Origin: CAIVVT01 sp963757265
Lineage (GTDB): Bacteria; Acidobacteriota; Terriglobia; Bryobacterales; Bryobacteraceae
DNA: 64,000 bases
Assembly (NCBI GenBank): GCA_963757265.1
Contig: CAVWRA010000012.1
Coordinates: forward strand, 682,001-746,000
Reading direction: 5' to 3'
In this document: positions 36,117 through 44,015 of the stretch, piece after piece
Position numbering within the stretch: position 1 is the first letter of the stretch
Layout: each line of letters begins with the position of its first letter
The notes under the pieces: model-generated
Told to the model about the DNA's origin: nothing
Database searches by the model: none
Seen by the model: the letters and a program-made list of their open reading frames with translations, nothing else
Position numbers and translations under genes: made by a program

Positions 36117-37072
36117 AGGCCATCCTGAAACTCGTTCAGCACATCCGAGAATCCTCGCGAATCGTTCAAACTCCGGCGCACCGCCGATACCAGCCCCTGC
36201 CGGTCGTTCATCAGCGACCGCGCCTCGCAGCCCGTCGGCGGAACGACGCCGTTTGCCCATGTCTCGGAGTTCTTGACGGCCCGCCCGGCCGAACCGGCGC
36301 TTCCCGTCAATCTGCGCACCCATTTCGTGCTTGTCGCCGTGCCCTCGCCGCTCGCACGTGTCTCCACACGGGCGTTTGAGGGCGTTATTGACTCGGAGCT
36401 GCTCGCGCTCTCCTCGGCTTTGGCCGCTGGCGCCCCAGTTGAGATGGCGCCACCCGTCAGCCTGCGCATCCAATTCACGCCTTGCGGTCTACTGTCCGCG
36501 ATGGTCCGGTTCGCGACTTGCGCGGAAAGTCGGGCTGGGGCCGGGACGCCGCTGCCTTTCGCTGCGACGTTGGAGGTTGACAACGCTGTTGGACTGTTGC
36601 CATTCGTTACGCCGGACAATCCGCTTGCGCTCTCATCGATCGTCTGAACTCCTGCCCCTGTCTCCGGCGATATCTCCTGCACGACTTCGAATGGTTGCCG
36701 GGTCTCCGCTCTGTATCGCGTCACCTGTGACGTCGAGCTCCCGATCCCGAACAACCCCAGGACCGAATTCAGAACTCCTGCGATCGGAGGTAGCAGCCAG
36801 TTGTTGCCAAGACTGATACTGCCTGAGCTGCCCGAGTTGCTCTTCGACGGCCTCGTGATGGCCTCCGCCTGCAATTGCCGGGGGCTCCCGTTCGCCCTCT
36901 CGCCGTTCGTGAGCGCCTCTTGGCCAGTGGTCCCGCTCTGTGTGATCGGCAGTTTGACGCTCGGCGCGCCAGCCGCGCTGCTGCTGAGACTGGAGGGGCC
37001 CAGCATCTTGCGGACATAGGCCAGCAGCTCTCGCGACGCCTGTGTGCTCTCTTGCGGATTGTTAGCGCCCAC
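36113..37072 (-). CDS. putative short tail tape-measure protein
   Basis: 319 aa, GTG start at 37072 overlapping the end of the upstream chaperone frame by 11 nt. Position (after the tail tube and frameshifted chaperone genes, before the distal tail genes) is that of the tape measure. It has one hydrophobic stretch (WLLPPIAGVLNSVLGLFGIG), is Ser/Thr/Ala-rich, and contains two similar motifs, WMRRLTGGAISTGAPAAK and WVRRLTGSAGSAGRAVK. At 319 aa it would specify a short tail, as in gene transfer agents. Sequence alone does not prove the role. Confidence 0.45.
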   Translation of the reverse strand: MGANNPQESTQASRELLAYVRKMLGPSSLSSSAAGAPSVKLPITQSGTTGQEALTNGERANGSPRQLQAEAITRPSKSNSGSSGSISLGNNWLLPPIAGVLNSVLGLFGIGSSTSQVTRYRAETRQPFEVVQEISPETGAGVQTIDESASGLSGVTNGNSPTALSTSNVAAKGSGVPAPARLSAQVANRTIADSRPQGVNWMRRLTGGAISTGAPAAKAEESASSSESITPSNARVETRASGEGTATSTKWVRRLTGSAGSAGRAVKNSETWANGVVPPTGCEARSLMNDRQGLVSAVRRSLNDSRGFSDVLNEFQDGL

Positions 37073-37813
37073 CGACCACCGCCCTCTCTTCGCCTCTCAG
37101 AATGGCCATTGCCTCCAGGTCTTTGGCCCACCATTCCGCGGAACTCGTCACTGCTCCGCTGCGCCATATCGCGTACAATTCCACCCACGCTGCCGAGTGG
37201 CTGCTGATCGTGCTCACCGGACATTGCTCGGCGATGACGCCGCCCCGGTTCCACACGATCGGCTGCTTCGGCGTCGCTTCGACGCCCGCCCATCTGCAAT
37301 TCCGTCTTGTCTCCAGCCGTCGTCCTCTGCACGTCTCGCAATCCCATCCGGCCGGAGACTCCTGTTGGAAATGGAACGCGAGTATCAGTTTTTTCGTTCT
37401 TCTTCGCTTAGAAAGCTCTCCTCGGCGATCGCTTCCGCGATCTCGTAAGCCAGCTCCTCCGGCCCGTCTTCCAGCAGGCTCTCCACCGTCGCCCGTTTCC
37501 CGCCGATGCGCAGTCCTTCGATCTGCACCAGTGCCGCCCGGATCACCTTTTCGTCGATGCGCCCGCGCAGCTCCGCGGCGGCGATCTCGCTTTCCATCCC
37601 CTCCTGCGCCGCGTGAAACCTTTGTTCGGCCGCCAGTCCTTTCAGTTCCTGGAGTAGCCGGTGCCTCCGCAGGAGCGACATCCTCAGCACCTGGTACCGG
37701 ATCCCCGGCCTCGTTCGTGACTCGCGCCACACCGCGCTTTCGTACTGCTCCGGCGGCATCGCGTTCCCGCCCGCCGCCGAGCCCTCAGCCAAACGCGAAG
37801 AAGATTTCGTCAT
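37062..37813 (-). CDS. tail assembly chaperone, -1 frameshift fusion product (gpGT-like)
   Basis: Predicted 250-aa product made by a -1 frameshift at the heptamer A AAA AAC (37394-37388), just before the stop of the short form. The downstream frame (37390-37062) encodes about 109 aa: WDCETCRGRRLE, EATPKQPIVWNRGG, CPVSTISSHSAAWVELYAIWRSG. It has no ATG, GTG or TTG until near its 3' end, so it cannot easily be translated alone. Tail assembly chaperones of tailed phages between tail tube and tape measure genes use this arrangement. In such systems the fusion product recruits tail tube subunits to the tape measure. Confidence 0.7.
37385..37813 (-). CDS. tail assembly chaperone, short form (gpG-like)
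   Basis: 142 aa, starting at the ATG at 37813, 29 nt inside the end of the tail tube gene. It is helical and acidic (QYESAVWRESRTRPGIRYQVLRMSLLRR, VIRAALVQIEGLRIGG, EELAYEIAEAIAEESFLSEEERKN). The stop TGA directly follows the slippery heptamer A AAA AAC, and an SD-like GAGGAGAG lies about 20 nt upstream of it. It has the expected position and size for the abundant unshifted chaperone form. Confidence 0.7.
   Translation of the reverse strand: MTKSSSRLAEGSAAGGNAMPPEQYESAVWRESRTRPGIRYQVLRMSLLRRHRLLQELKGLAAEQRFHAAQEGMESEIAAAELRGRIDEKVIRAALVQIEGLRIGGKRATVESLLEDGPEELAYEIAEAIAEESFLSEEERKN
37388..37394 (-). promoter_or_regulatory. programmed -1 ribosomal frameshift slippery site A AAA AAC
   Basis: In the zero frame the codons read CGA AAA AAC TGA, so the heptamer is phased X XXY YYZ and both tRNAs can re-pair after slipping back one base. 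A partial stem (GTCTC with GAGAC) can form downstream. This is a canonical efficient bacterial slippery sequence placed at the conserved location in tail genes. Confidence 0.75.
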
Positions 37814-38954
37814 TGCCCGCCCCCTGCGCCCTGGAGCTGGAGAAATTCCACAGCAACCGCGTTTCAGCGTCGTTGAACTGCGGTACCTGCGGCACGAACG
37901 TCTTGATATAAACCGCCGCCATCGCCCCCGCCTGATCTCCCAGCTGGATCGTCAACGGGATCGGTGTCTCGGTCTGCGCGGCCTGATACATCTGCGTGAA
38001 CACGCTCTGGTCCGTGCTGTACACCTCGAACTGCACCTCGACGTCGCGATCGCCCGGCGACAGCGCCAGCGGCTGCGTCGCGCCGAATTCGAAACTCCTC
38101 GTCACCAGGTTGTTCTTCACTCTCACCAGCGCTCGCGTCAGCGTCAGCACCTGGCTCGGCGGACTCCCCAGCCACGCCTGCCCCAGGTTGCCCGGCACCG
38201 GCGCCCACGTCTCGGCCCGCACCGCCGGTTCTGTCGGAAACACGCTCAGCCCGCCATCGGATGCTTGGAACGAGGAAGAGTCCACGTTTGCGGCCGCTGG
38301 CCCGCGGAACACCAGTCTGTGCTCTGTTCCGTCCACCACCATTTCCATTTCATCGACGCCCGCTCCGCGCACGATTCGCTGCACCGTGCTGCTCGGGTCC
38401 CAATAGTCGAACAGGCTCACGCTCGGCAGCACGTTGGCCGGTGAATACGCCGCCGCCGGCAGCACCTGCGCCGAGCCGCTCACCACGCTTGTCAGCGGCG
38501 CGCTCAGCTCCACGCTCGTCGGACTCGGCACGCTCGCCACGATTCGAATCTCGCCGCCCACCGTCACCGCATTGCCCACCGCCAGGTTGTGCGGCGCCGG
38601 AAAATCCAGCTCCGCGCCGCCGCCGTTCACCGTCACCGTCTGTTGCGTGCTCGAGCCGGTCGACGCGCCCAGCGCGGCTTGCACCATCTGTCCCACCGCC
38701 GGCGGCAACGCGCCAGTCCCTGCCATCAGGCTCGTCTCGAACTCGTAGCCCGTGATCCTCCGCGGCATTCCCGGTATGCCCAGGAACGTTCGCGTCCCCG
38801 TCTTGTCCGGCCGCGGCACCGTAACCTTCTCCGTCGTCACCGCCAGCCGCACGCCGGGAACACGATTCGTGGCCGACACCGTCGGTACCACTCCATAACT
38901 GCTCTCCAGCGCCACGTAGTAGCGGTTATTCTTGGATAGAACGTAATTTGCCAT
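37785..38954 (-). CDS. major tail tube protein
   Basis: 389 aa. It begins MANYVLSKNNRYYVALESSYG, a start pattern common to siphovirus and gene-transfer-agent tail tube proteins, and continues with FLGIPGMPRRITGYEFETSL. A duplicated beta-barrel layout is suggested by a central Ig-like insert (VTVNGGGAELDFPAPHNLAVGNAVTVGGEIRIV). The C-terminal FEFGATQPLALSPGDRDVEVQFEVYSTDQ and IPLTIQLGDQAGAMAAVYIKTFVPQVPQ fit the tube fold. It lies between the terminator-type protein and the chaperone, as expected for tail order. Confidence 0.7.
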   Translation of the reverse strand: MANYVLSKNNRYYVALESSYGVVPTVSATNRVPGVRLAVTTEKVTVPRPDKTGTRTFLGIPGMPRRITGYEFETSLMAGTGALPPAVGQMVQAALGASTGSSTQQTVTVNGGGAELDFPAPHNLAVGNAVTVGGEIRIVASVPSPTSVELSAPLTSVVSGSAQVLPAAAYSPANVLPSVSLFDYWDPSSTVQRIVRGAGVDEMEMVVDGTEHRLVFRGPAAANVDSSSFQASDGGLSVFPTEPAVRAETWAPVPGNLGQAWLGSPPSQVLTLTRALVRVKNNLVTRSFEFGATQPLALSPGDRDVEVQFEVYSTDQSVFTQMYQAAQTETPIPLTIQLGDQAGAMAAVYIKTFVPQVPQFNDAETRLLWNFSSSRAQGAGNDEIFFAFG

Positions 38955-38970
38955 CTCTCCCCGTCTCCTT

Positions 38971-39483
38971 CTAGCGTTCCCAGCTGAACTGGCTCACTAC
39001 CCGGGCCGTCTCGATGTAGTGCAACCCGCCCTTCTTTACCGCCTCGACCTGCACCTCATAGCCCGGCTCCAATACCATCCCGTTGCCCAGGTTCCCCTGG
39101 TTCCTGTCAAACACGTCCCCGACCGCATCTGCCACCGCCTGGAGCGTCTCAGTCAACCCCTCCAGCCGATCCTGCGAATGCGTCACCGCCACCACTACTC
39201 GGTAGCTGCCCGAGAACTCGCGGAACTTCACCTTGCCGTTGTTGCGGATCTGGTCGCAATACACCCTACACACCGGGTACGCAATTTTCTGCTGCTGTTC
39301 CTCCAGCTCCTGTGGCACGTAGCAGGCTTCGGCCGTCGGCGCATCGGGCAGCGGCCCGCCGCTCAGCGGAATGCCCGCCATTTGCAGGGTCACCGAATAG
39401 TCCGCCAGGCTCTCCGCCAACCCGTCGGACGCATTCAACAGATCCAGCGCCGTCTGCATGACTATCGCGGTTGGTGTTGGCAT
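38971..39483 (-). CDS. putative head-tail joining / tail terminator protein
   Basis: 170 aa from the ATG at 39483. The N-terminus TAIVMQTALDLLNASDGLAESLADYSVTLQM and later YPVCRVYCDQIRNNGKVKFREFSGSYRVVVAVTHSQDRLEGLTETLQAVADAV match the minor-tail or tail-terminator pattern (helix, strand carrying a conserved R-F-S-G segment, helix). It lies 2 nt downstream of the connector-like gene and 16 nt upstream of the tail tube gene, the usual slot for the terminator. Confidence 0.5.
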   Translation of the reverse strand: MPTPTAIVMQTALDLLNASDGLAESLADYSVTLQMAGIPLSGGPLPDAPTAEACYVPQELEEQQQKIAYPVCRVYCDQIRNNGKVKFREFSGSYRVVVAVTHSQDRLEGLTETLQAVADAVGDVFDRNQGNLGNGMVLEPGYEVQVEAVKKGGLHYIETARVVSQFSWER

Positions 39484-39485
39484 CG

Positions 39486-40250
39486 TTACCCCCGCGGCAG
39501 AATCCTGCGCTCTTTCACGCGCCCATCCGGCTCTTGTCCGCTCGTCGCCGCCGCTCCGGCCGCCAACCCTGTGTCCGGCAGCGTCCACACCGCATTCCCG
39601 TCCAGCGGCGTTGCGTTCTGCTTGCGCATCACCCCGTTGCTGTCCGCCGCGTACACGTTCCATCCATTCCCCGCCGCCAGCCCGTTGGCCGTCACTCTCA
39701 GTCCATTCCCATCCGCTGCCTGGACCGACACCACGCGCGACCGCGCGCTTTCTTCTCCGCTTGGATCCACCTGCGTCGCCGTGATAAAGTACGCCGCCGC
39801 CGCCTGGCTCCCCGCCGTCACCGTCACCGTGGGCGCCGCCGGCCTGCGCAGCGGATCGTGTACGAAAGGCACCCCGCTCTCGAAATACTCCGCCTTCGCC
39901 TGCGCGGCGTCCTGCTCGTACGCCTCGTACTTCTTCTCAAACCGGTCGTTCACCTGGCTGAACGCTGCGTCCCGGTACAACAGCGCCAGCGTGTGCGCCA
40001 GGTGCCACCACTTCAGCCGTCCATCCACTACCGCGTTCTTCACCGTCAACCCGCTTTGCGGATAGACCCCCCGACCACAATTCGTCTCCCATCTCAGGAA
40101 ATCGTCCACTCTCTCGGTAATCCAACCCTCCGAGAGCCTCATCTTCGCAGCAAGGTCGATCCCTTCCTCGGCCGCCACCGTCGTGGCACTGTCGTCGTAC
40201 GCCTGCAGCTCTTCCGCCTCGCACCACGCGCCATCCACTAGCAGAGCCAC
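39486..40250 (-). CDS. head-tail connector-like protein with fibronectin-type domain
   Basis: 254 aa from the GTG at 40250, with a near-perfect AAGGAGG ribosome site 6 nt upstream; this site decides the start although the frame is open further upstream. Residues 1-120 are helical (KMRLSEGWITERVDDFLRWET, LKWWHLAHTLALLYRDAAFSQVNDRFEKKYEAYEQDA) and fit a head-tail adaptor. A fibronectin-like module (YFITATQVDPSGEESARS, GWNVYAADSNG) follows. A similar fibronectin-like motif occurs in the hub protein of the same cluster. Confidence 0.55.
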   Translation of the reverse strand: MALLVDGAWCEAEELQAYDDSATTVAAEEGIDLAAKMRLSEGWITERVDDFLRWETNCGRGVYPQSGLTVKNAVVDGRLKWWHLAHTLALLYRDAAFSQVNDRFEKKYEAYEQDAAQAKAEYFESGVPFVHDPLRRPAAPTVTVTAGSQAAAAYFITATQVDPSGEESARSRVVSVQAADGNGLRVTANGLAAGNGWNVYAADSNGVMRKQNATPLDGNAVWTLPDTGLAAGAAATSGQEPDGRVKERRILPRG

Positions 40251-40261
40251 TCCGCGCCTCC

Positions 40262-40579
40262 TTAATTCCCTGTCTTCGCCGGCCCTTGCCGGATCACATC
40301 GGCCGGCACCAGCTGGTACTGGATCTTGCCCGCCGCCTGCTCGCGCTGGAACTCCTCGCGCTTCGCCTCCTCGCACTGCCGGTACGCCGCCGCTTCGGCC
40401 TCGCTCGCCAGCCGCGCGCGCCCCTCCAGCACCAGCTGGCACGCGTTCCTCCGCGGCACCTCGGTCATCACGCCGGCCTTGCCGCCGTCCGGCGTTTCCG
40501 CGCTCACCACGATCACATCCGTCTGCGGGATCGTCGCCTCCAGCTCGCGCAGTTTCTTGAAATACTGCTTCACATCCAT
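40262..40579 (-). CDS. small conserved-looking protein of the virion cluster
   Basis: 105 aa: MDVKQYFKKLRELEATIPQ, then a strand (DVIVVSAETPDGGKAGVMTEV), RRNACQLVLEGRARLASEAEA, and a charged helical end. It lies between the capsid and connector genes, 11 nt before the latter, and is probably a head decoration or joining protein. I do not recognise the family. Confidence 0.5.
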   Translation of the reverse strand: MDVKQYFKKLRELEATIPQTDVIVVSAETPDGGKAGVMTEVPRRNACQLVLEGRARLASEAEAAAYRQCEEAKREEFQREQAAGKIQYQLVPADVIRQGPAKTGN

Positions 40580-40702
40580 CGCTGTGCTTCCTTCCTTTCG
40601 CTAAACTTCCGTCGTCCCGGCTGGGCCGGTCTGCGCGTTCTTCTGAACACACCCGTGGCGGCTTATAACTCTCTTCTGTCGCCGCCGCTTTTGCCCTTTC
40701 GG

Positions 40703-40737
40703 AAAAACAGGGAGACAGTGCTCAAATCCGCCTCCCT
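40703..40737 (-). terminator. weak terminator-like hairpin after the capsid gene
   Basis: On the minus strand AGGGAG pairs with CTCCCT across 17 nt, followed by GTTTTTCC. The 6-bp stem makes it a weak candidate, located 38 nt after the capsid stop. Confidence 0.3.
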
Positions 40738-40774
40738 CTTCATCCGCGGGCCGTCCGGTCGCTTCGCGCTGCGC

Positions 40775-41688
40775 TTAGCTCCGCACCTGGATTCCGTGCT
40801 CGTTGCGCAACACGGCGCAGCCGTACAGGATGTCCACCGTGAACTGTTGCGCCAGCGTGTTCGGCTGGTAGCTCATCACCACCCGCATCCCGAAGTTGCC
40901 CAGTTCGGCATACTCCGCGATCGCACCCGTGCCCGGCAGCGGCTTTGGCAGCCGGCGGATCGCCAGTGCCATCGCATCCCGCGCAAACGCCAGGTTGTTC
41001 GTCGTCACCGTACCCGTCCCGATGCCCGTCTGCACCACGAACTGCGACCGGTACACGAAGAAGTCCTTGATGCGTCCCAGCACGCCCGTGTCGATCGCCT
41101 GCGACAGCGGACCAACCTTGTCCGCTTCGGTGAAACGGTCGATCATGCGCAGTTCCGAGTACGCCGCAGGATGCACCACCAGGTACTTCGGTTCGCTCGT
41201 CGGGACCTTCTTGGAGAACAGCTCCGTCTCGGCCTGGTCAACCACGTTTTCGGTTAGCGCCGTGCCCCCCACGCCCAGCTGCGGATTGGTCGAGAACTGG
41301 CTGTACAGCGTCAGCAGGTCCGTCTCCACCCGCTCGGCCAGCGCCACCATCGCCGGTTGCATGTACATCTTCAACAGCGTCGGCACCGCGATCGCTTTTG
41401 TGACGTCCGGAATCTGGAACGTCGCCTCAATGTGTGAGTCCAGGATGATCGGTGCATTGCCCAGGTCCGGGTTCTGCGTCTGAACGCTCCCCCCTCGAGA
41501 ATGTTGTTCGCAATCAGCGTCGGCGGAATCGGCACGTTCACCGTGTCGCCCGCTTTGGCCAGCGTAGTATCGTAGTCCCTCGTTACCAGGTTGCCCATCA
41601 CCAGGTTGCCCATCAGCGTGGGCAGGGCATCGGCGGCAACCAGTTTCACAATCGCACTCGCCAGATTGGCGGAAGTTATAATCGGCAT
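40775..41688 (-). CDS. major capsid protein (P22-coat-like family), one -1-type frame interruption
   Basis: About 304 aa when the frame is restored at a six-G run near 41495. The N-terminal part (IITSANLASAIVKLVAADALPTLM split over the family's first helix, then TVNVPIPPTLIANNILEGG) and the part read in the other frame (VQTQNPDLGNAPIILDSHI, IPDVTKAIAVPTLLKMYMQP, ALAERVETDLLTLY) join into a typical coat protein with an N-terminal arm. The C-terminus carries FGMRVVMSYQPNTLAQQFTVDILYG. A ribosome site GGGAG precedes the ATG at 41688. The missing G is probably a homopolymer error, but the site GAG GGG GGA is also phased for -1 slippage. Confidence 0.75.
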
Positions 41689-41745
41689 CTTTCTCTCCCT
41701 TGTCTTTTCCCTTCTTGGTCTCTGCGGGACTTCACTCGTCCCGCC

Positions 41746-42318
41746 CTACTCGCTCCGGAAGGTCTGCATCGCGACCCGGGCGATCTGCTCACGCACCCTC
41801 TGCAACTCCTCCTCGCTCATCCCCGGCCGGATCGACTCCAGATCGATGCTCGGGCCCGCGTTGCTGCGTGGCGGTGTCAGCATTCCCGACCCCCCGGCCA
41901 TCCGCGCCGGCAGAATCTCCGGATTCTCCTGAACGAATTGGTTCAGGTAATCCTTCACCGGAATCTCGCCCTCCGGCGTCTTCGCCACCAGGCTGCCGTC
42001 AGGCGCCCGCTGGATCTCGTCCTTCACCGCCTTGAACGCCAGGTCCAGCTTCGTCACGCCCAGCCGCTGTAGTTCGCCGCGAATGCGCGTCACCCTGTCG
42101 TTCTCCTCCACCTCCCGCTTCGTCCTGCGGTTCTCTTCCACCAGTTGGTTGACCTGCCGCTCGAGTTGCTCTCGCCGGTGGCGCTCCTCGACCAGCTCGG
42201 CCTGATACGCCGGCTCGGCCCTGCGCCGTTCGGAGTTCAGGTACTCCTCGATCACGCTGCGCATCATCCCGCGCACGTCGTTCCCACCCGGCGAGAGCGC
42301 GTCGCTGTCCTGCCCCAT
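41746..42318 (-). CDS. putative capsid scaffolding protein
   Basis: 190 aa from the ATG at 42318 (GGAGAG upstream). A long charged coiled coil covers about residues 35-95 (ELVEERHRREQLERQVNQLVEENRRTKREVEEN in pattern), then GELQRLGVTKLDLAFKAVKDEIQ, a Gly/Pro-rich stretch, and a C-terminal helix MSEEELQRVREQIARVA. It lies directly before the capsid gene, the standard scaffold position. No protease domain is visible. Confidence 0.65.
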   Translation of the reverse strand: MGQDSDALSPGGNDVRGMMRSVIEEYLNSERRRAEPAYQAELVEERHRREQLERQVNQLVEENRRTKREVEENDRVTRIRGELQRLGVTKLDLAFKAVKDEIQRAPDGSLVAKTPEGEIPVKDYLNQFVQENPEILPARMAGGSGMLTPPRSNAGPSIDLESIRPGMSEEELQRVREQIARVAMQTFRSE

Positions 42319-42360
42319 GGGTCTCTCCTTCGTCTCGTGTTGTTGGTTGATACCACCGGC

Positions 42361-42394
42361 CAAAAGAAAATGGGGACAGCCGCGCTGTCCCCAT
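42361..42394 (-). terminator. intrinsic terminator, distal of a tandem pair
   Basis: On the minus strand ATGGGGACAGC (42394-42384) pairs perfectly with GCTGTCCCCAT (42380-42370) over a 3-nt loop, followed by TTTTCTTTT. It lies 43 nt before the scaffold start, inside the virion operon. Confidence 0.7.
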
Positions 42395-42466
42395 CCCTCA
42401 CCCCGGCAAATCCTGTTCGCGCCGCGCCCGGCTTTGTCAGCCGCCCGCGTCGTGCTTTCCTGACTC

Positions 42467-42541
42467 CAAAAAATCCAAAAAATCGGGACAGCCTCGCCGG
42501 CCCTGCTGCTTTCCACTCAGCCTGGCCGCCAGGCTGTCCCG
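42467..42541 (-). terminator. intrinsic terminator with competing antiterminator hairpin (attenuator-like)
   Basis: On the minus strand CGGGACAGCCT (42541-42531) pairs with AGGCTGTCCCG (42494-42484), followed by ATTTTTTGGATTTTTT. Part of the first arm, CAGCCTGG, can instead pair with CCAGGCTG 3 nt further on, forming an 8-bp hairpin that excludes the terminator. It lies 68 nt after the portal stop. Confidence 0.65.
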
Positions 42542-42545
42542 CTCC

Positions 42546-42586
42546 ACCCCGGCCGCTTCCACCCGGCCGGCTCCACAAGGTCCTAT
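42546..42586 (-). repeat. degenerate tandem repeat, 14-15-bp unit
   Basis: After the portal stop, the minus strand reads GTGGAGCCGGCCGG, GTGGAAGCGGCCGGG, GTGGAGCGGG, about three copies of one unit just before the attenuator-like structure. The function is unknown; it could be a protein or RNA binding site. Confidence 0.4.
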
Positions 42587-42608
42587 TGATTCCGCTCCCG
42601 TATCCGCA

Positions 42609-44006
42609 TCAACTCTTGGCCAGCCCCGCGTCGATCTCCCGTGCGATCTTCTCCTTCAGCTCCTGCCGTACGTCGCACAGGTACTTCATCGCCAGCTTCT
42701 TGAACACCTGCGCCCGGAACGTCTCCGAATCGATCCCCAGGCTCAGCAGCGTCTGCGCGTCCTGCAATTCGCTGGAAAAGTCCCCGATGTCGAACTCGTC
42801 CAGCCCCGTCACGTCGATCCCGATCTCGTCCCCCCGCGCCGTCGCAATCAGCCGCATCACCTTCTTCAACGTGTCCTTCACCCGGTCGCCGAACCCCCTC
42901 AGCACCTCTTGCGTGATCAGGTAGTCCCGCTGCTTGCTCACCCCCGTGATCTGCGTGTTGTTCGGCCCCGGGTTGATCGCCTGGTTCAGCGCGTAGCACA
43001 CCCGGTAAATCTCCTGCTTCAGCCAGTCGATATTCTGTAGCGCCACCTGGTAGACGTGCCCCTCCGGCTCCGTCCACCCGAACTTGTCCTGCGGTCCCAG
43101 TTGCAGGTAGTAGCTCTCCCCCACGCACTCCTTCCACTCGCGGTCGCTGTACACCACCGGCATTGCGAACAACCCCATCGTCAGCGCCCACCCCAGCGCA
43201 TTCGATTTGTTGAAATGCTCCAGTTGCAGCGACGCCGCCTTGTTCATCAGCCACATCCCCTCCCCGAAGCTGAACTCCACCAGCGGCACCACCTTCTGCC
43301 CCGCCAGTCCGTGCACCCCCTCTTTCACCTGCTCCACCGGCCCCGCCTGTCCCTTGCGCTCCCACTGCTGGTACACCTGGTATTCTTCCCGCCCGTAGTA
43401 CACCCACCGCCGCTCTGTCTCCCCTTCGCCCGCCCCCGGCTCGTCCACCCTTCGCTCCGTCCTCAGCACCACCCAATCGAACTCGCCCCGCTCGTTGCGC
43501 TGCCAGTTCACCAGGCTCTCCGCCGGGTACTCACACAAATACGCCCGGCTCAGCCCCAGCCGGTCCTCCTCCGCCCGGTTCTTCGCCTTCGTCCCCGGGT
43601 CGGGAAAGTCGATCACGATGCACGACCGCCCCGCCACCAGCGCCTCGATCATCTGCCGCCGGAAGAAATCGCTCAGCGTCGATCCCTTCATGTCGCAGTC
43701 CTCCGCGAACTGGCTGAAAAACTGCCGCGCCCGCTCGTCCTGCCCCTCCAGTGTCAGCGCCGGCTCCCGCCGGAATAGCGTCGCGCTGTACCAGTCGATG
43801 ATCGACCCGATGTAGTTCTCGTAAAACGCCCGGCTCGTGCGCTCCAGAAACACATCCCCCGGCTCCCGCAGTCGCGGGATCAGGTATTGCCCCGCCCGCC
43901 GGATGAATTGTTCGCCCCCCACGTACAGGTCGCGGTATTTCGGCCACACCTCCCGCTGCGCGACGTATTCGGGATGTTCTTTGCGGACATCGATCATCTC
44001 TTTCAC
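42609..44006 (-). CDS. phage portal protein
   Basis: 465 aa. The N-terminus (YVAQREVWPKYRDLYVGGEQFIRR, RTSRAFYENYIGSIIDWYSATLFRREP) and middle (MIEALVAGRSCIVIDFPD, EYPAESLVNWQRNERGEFDWVVLRTE in pattern) match DUF4055-type portal proteins, and NKAASLQLEHFNKSNALGWALTMGLFAMPVV fits the crown/stem helices. It forms the dodecameric DNA entry ring and docks the terminase. It follows the large terminase gene and precedes tandem terminators. The length is typical. Confidence 0.82.
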   Translation of the reverse strand: MKEMIDVRKEHPEYVAQREVWPKYRDLYVGGEQFIRRAGQYLIPRLREPGDVFLERTSRAFYENYIGSIIDWYSATLFRREPALTLEGQDERARQFFSQFAEDCDMKGSTLSDFFRRQMIEALVAGRSCIVIDFPDPGTKAKNRAEEDRLGLSRAYLCEYPAESLVNWQRNERGEFDWVVLRTERRVDEPGAGEGETERRWVYYGREEYQVYQQWERKGQAGPVEQVKEGVHGLAGQKVVPLVEFSFGEGMWLMNKAASLQLEHFNKSNALGWALTMGLFAMPVVYSDREWKECVGESYYLQLGPQDKFGWTEPEGHVYQVALQNIDWLKQEIYRVCYALNQAINPGPNNTQITGVSKQRDYLITQEVLRGFGDRVKDTLKKVMRLIATARGDEIGIDVTGLDEFDIGDFSSELQDAQTLLSLGIDSETFRAQVFKKLAMKYLCDVRQELKEKIAREIDAGLAKS

Positions 44007-44015
44007 CTCATGGAT

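Noticed and set aside
37062..37730. Separate gene starting at 37730 in the frame overlapping the tail chaperone
   Set aside because: The part overlapping the chaperone is Arg/Gly/Ala-rich out-of-frame sequence; only the part after the slippery site looks like protein, which fits a frameshift extension better than an independent gene.
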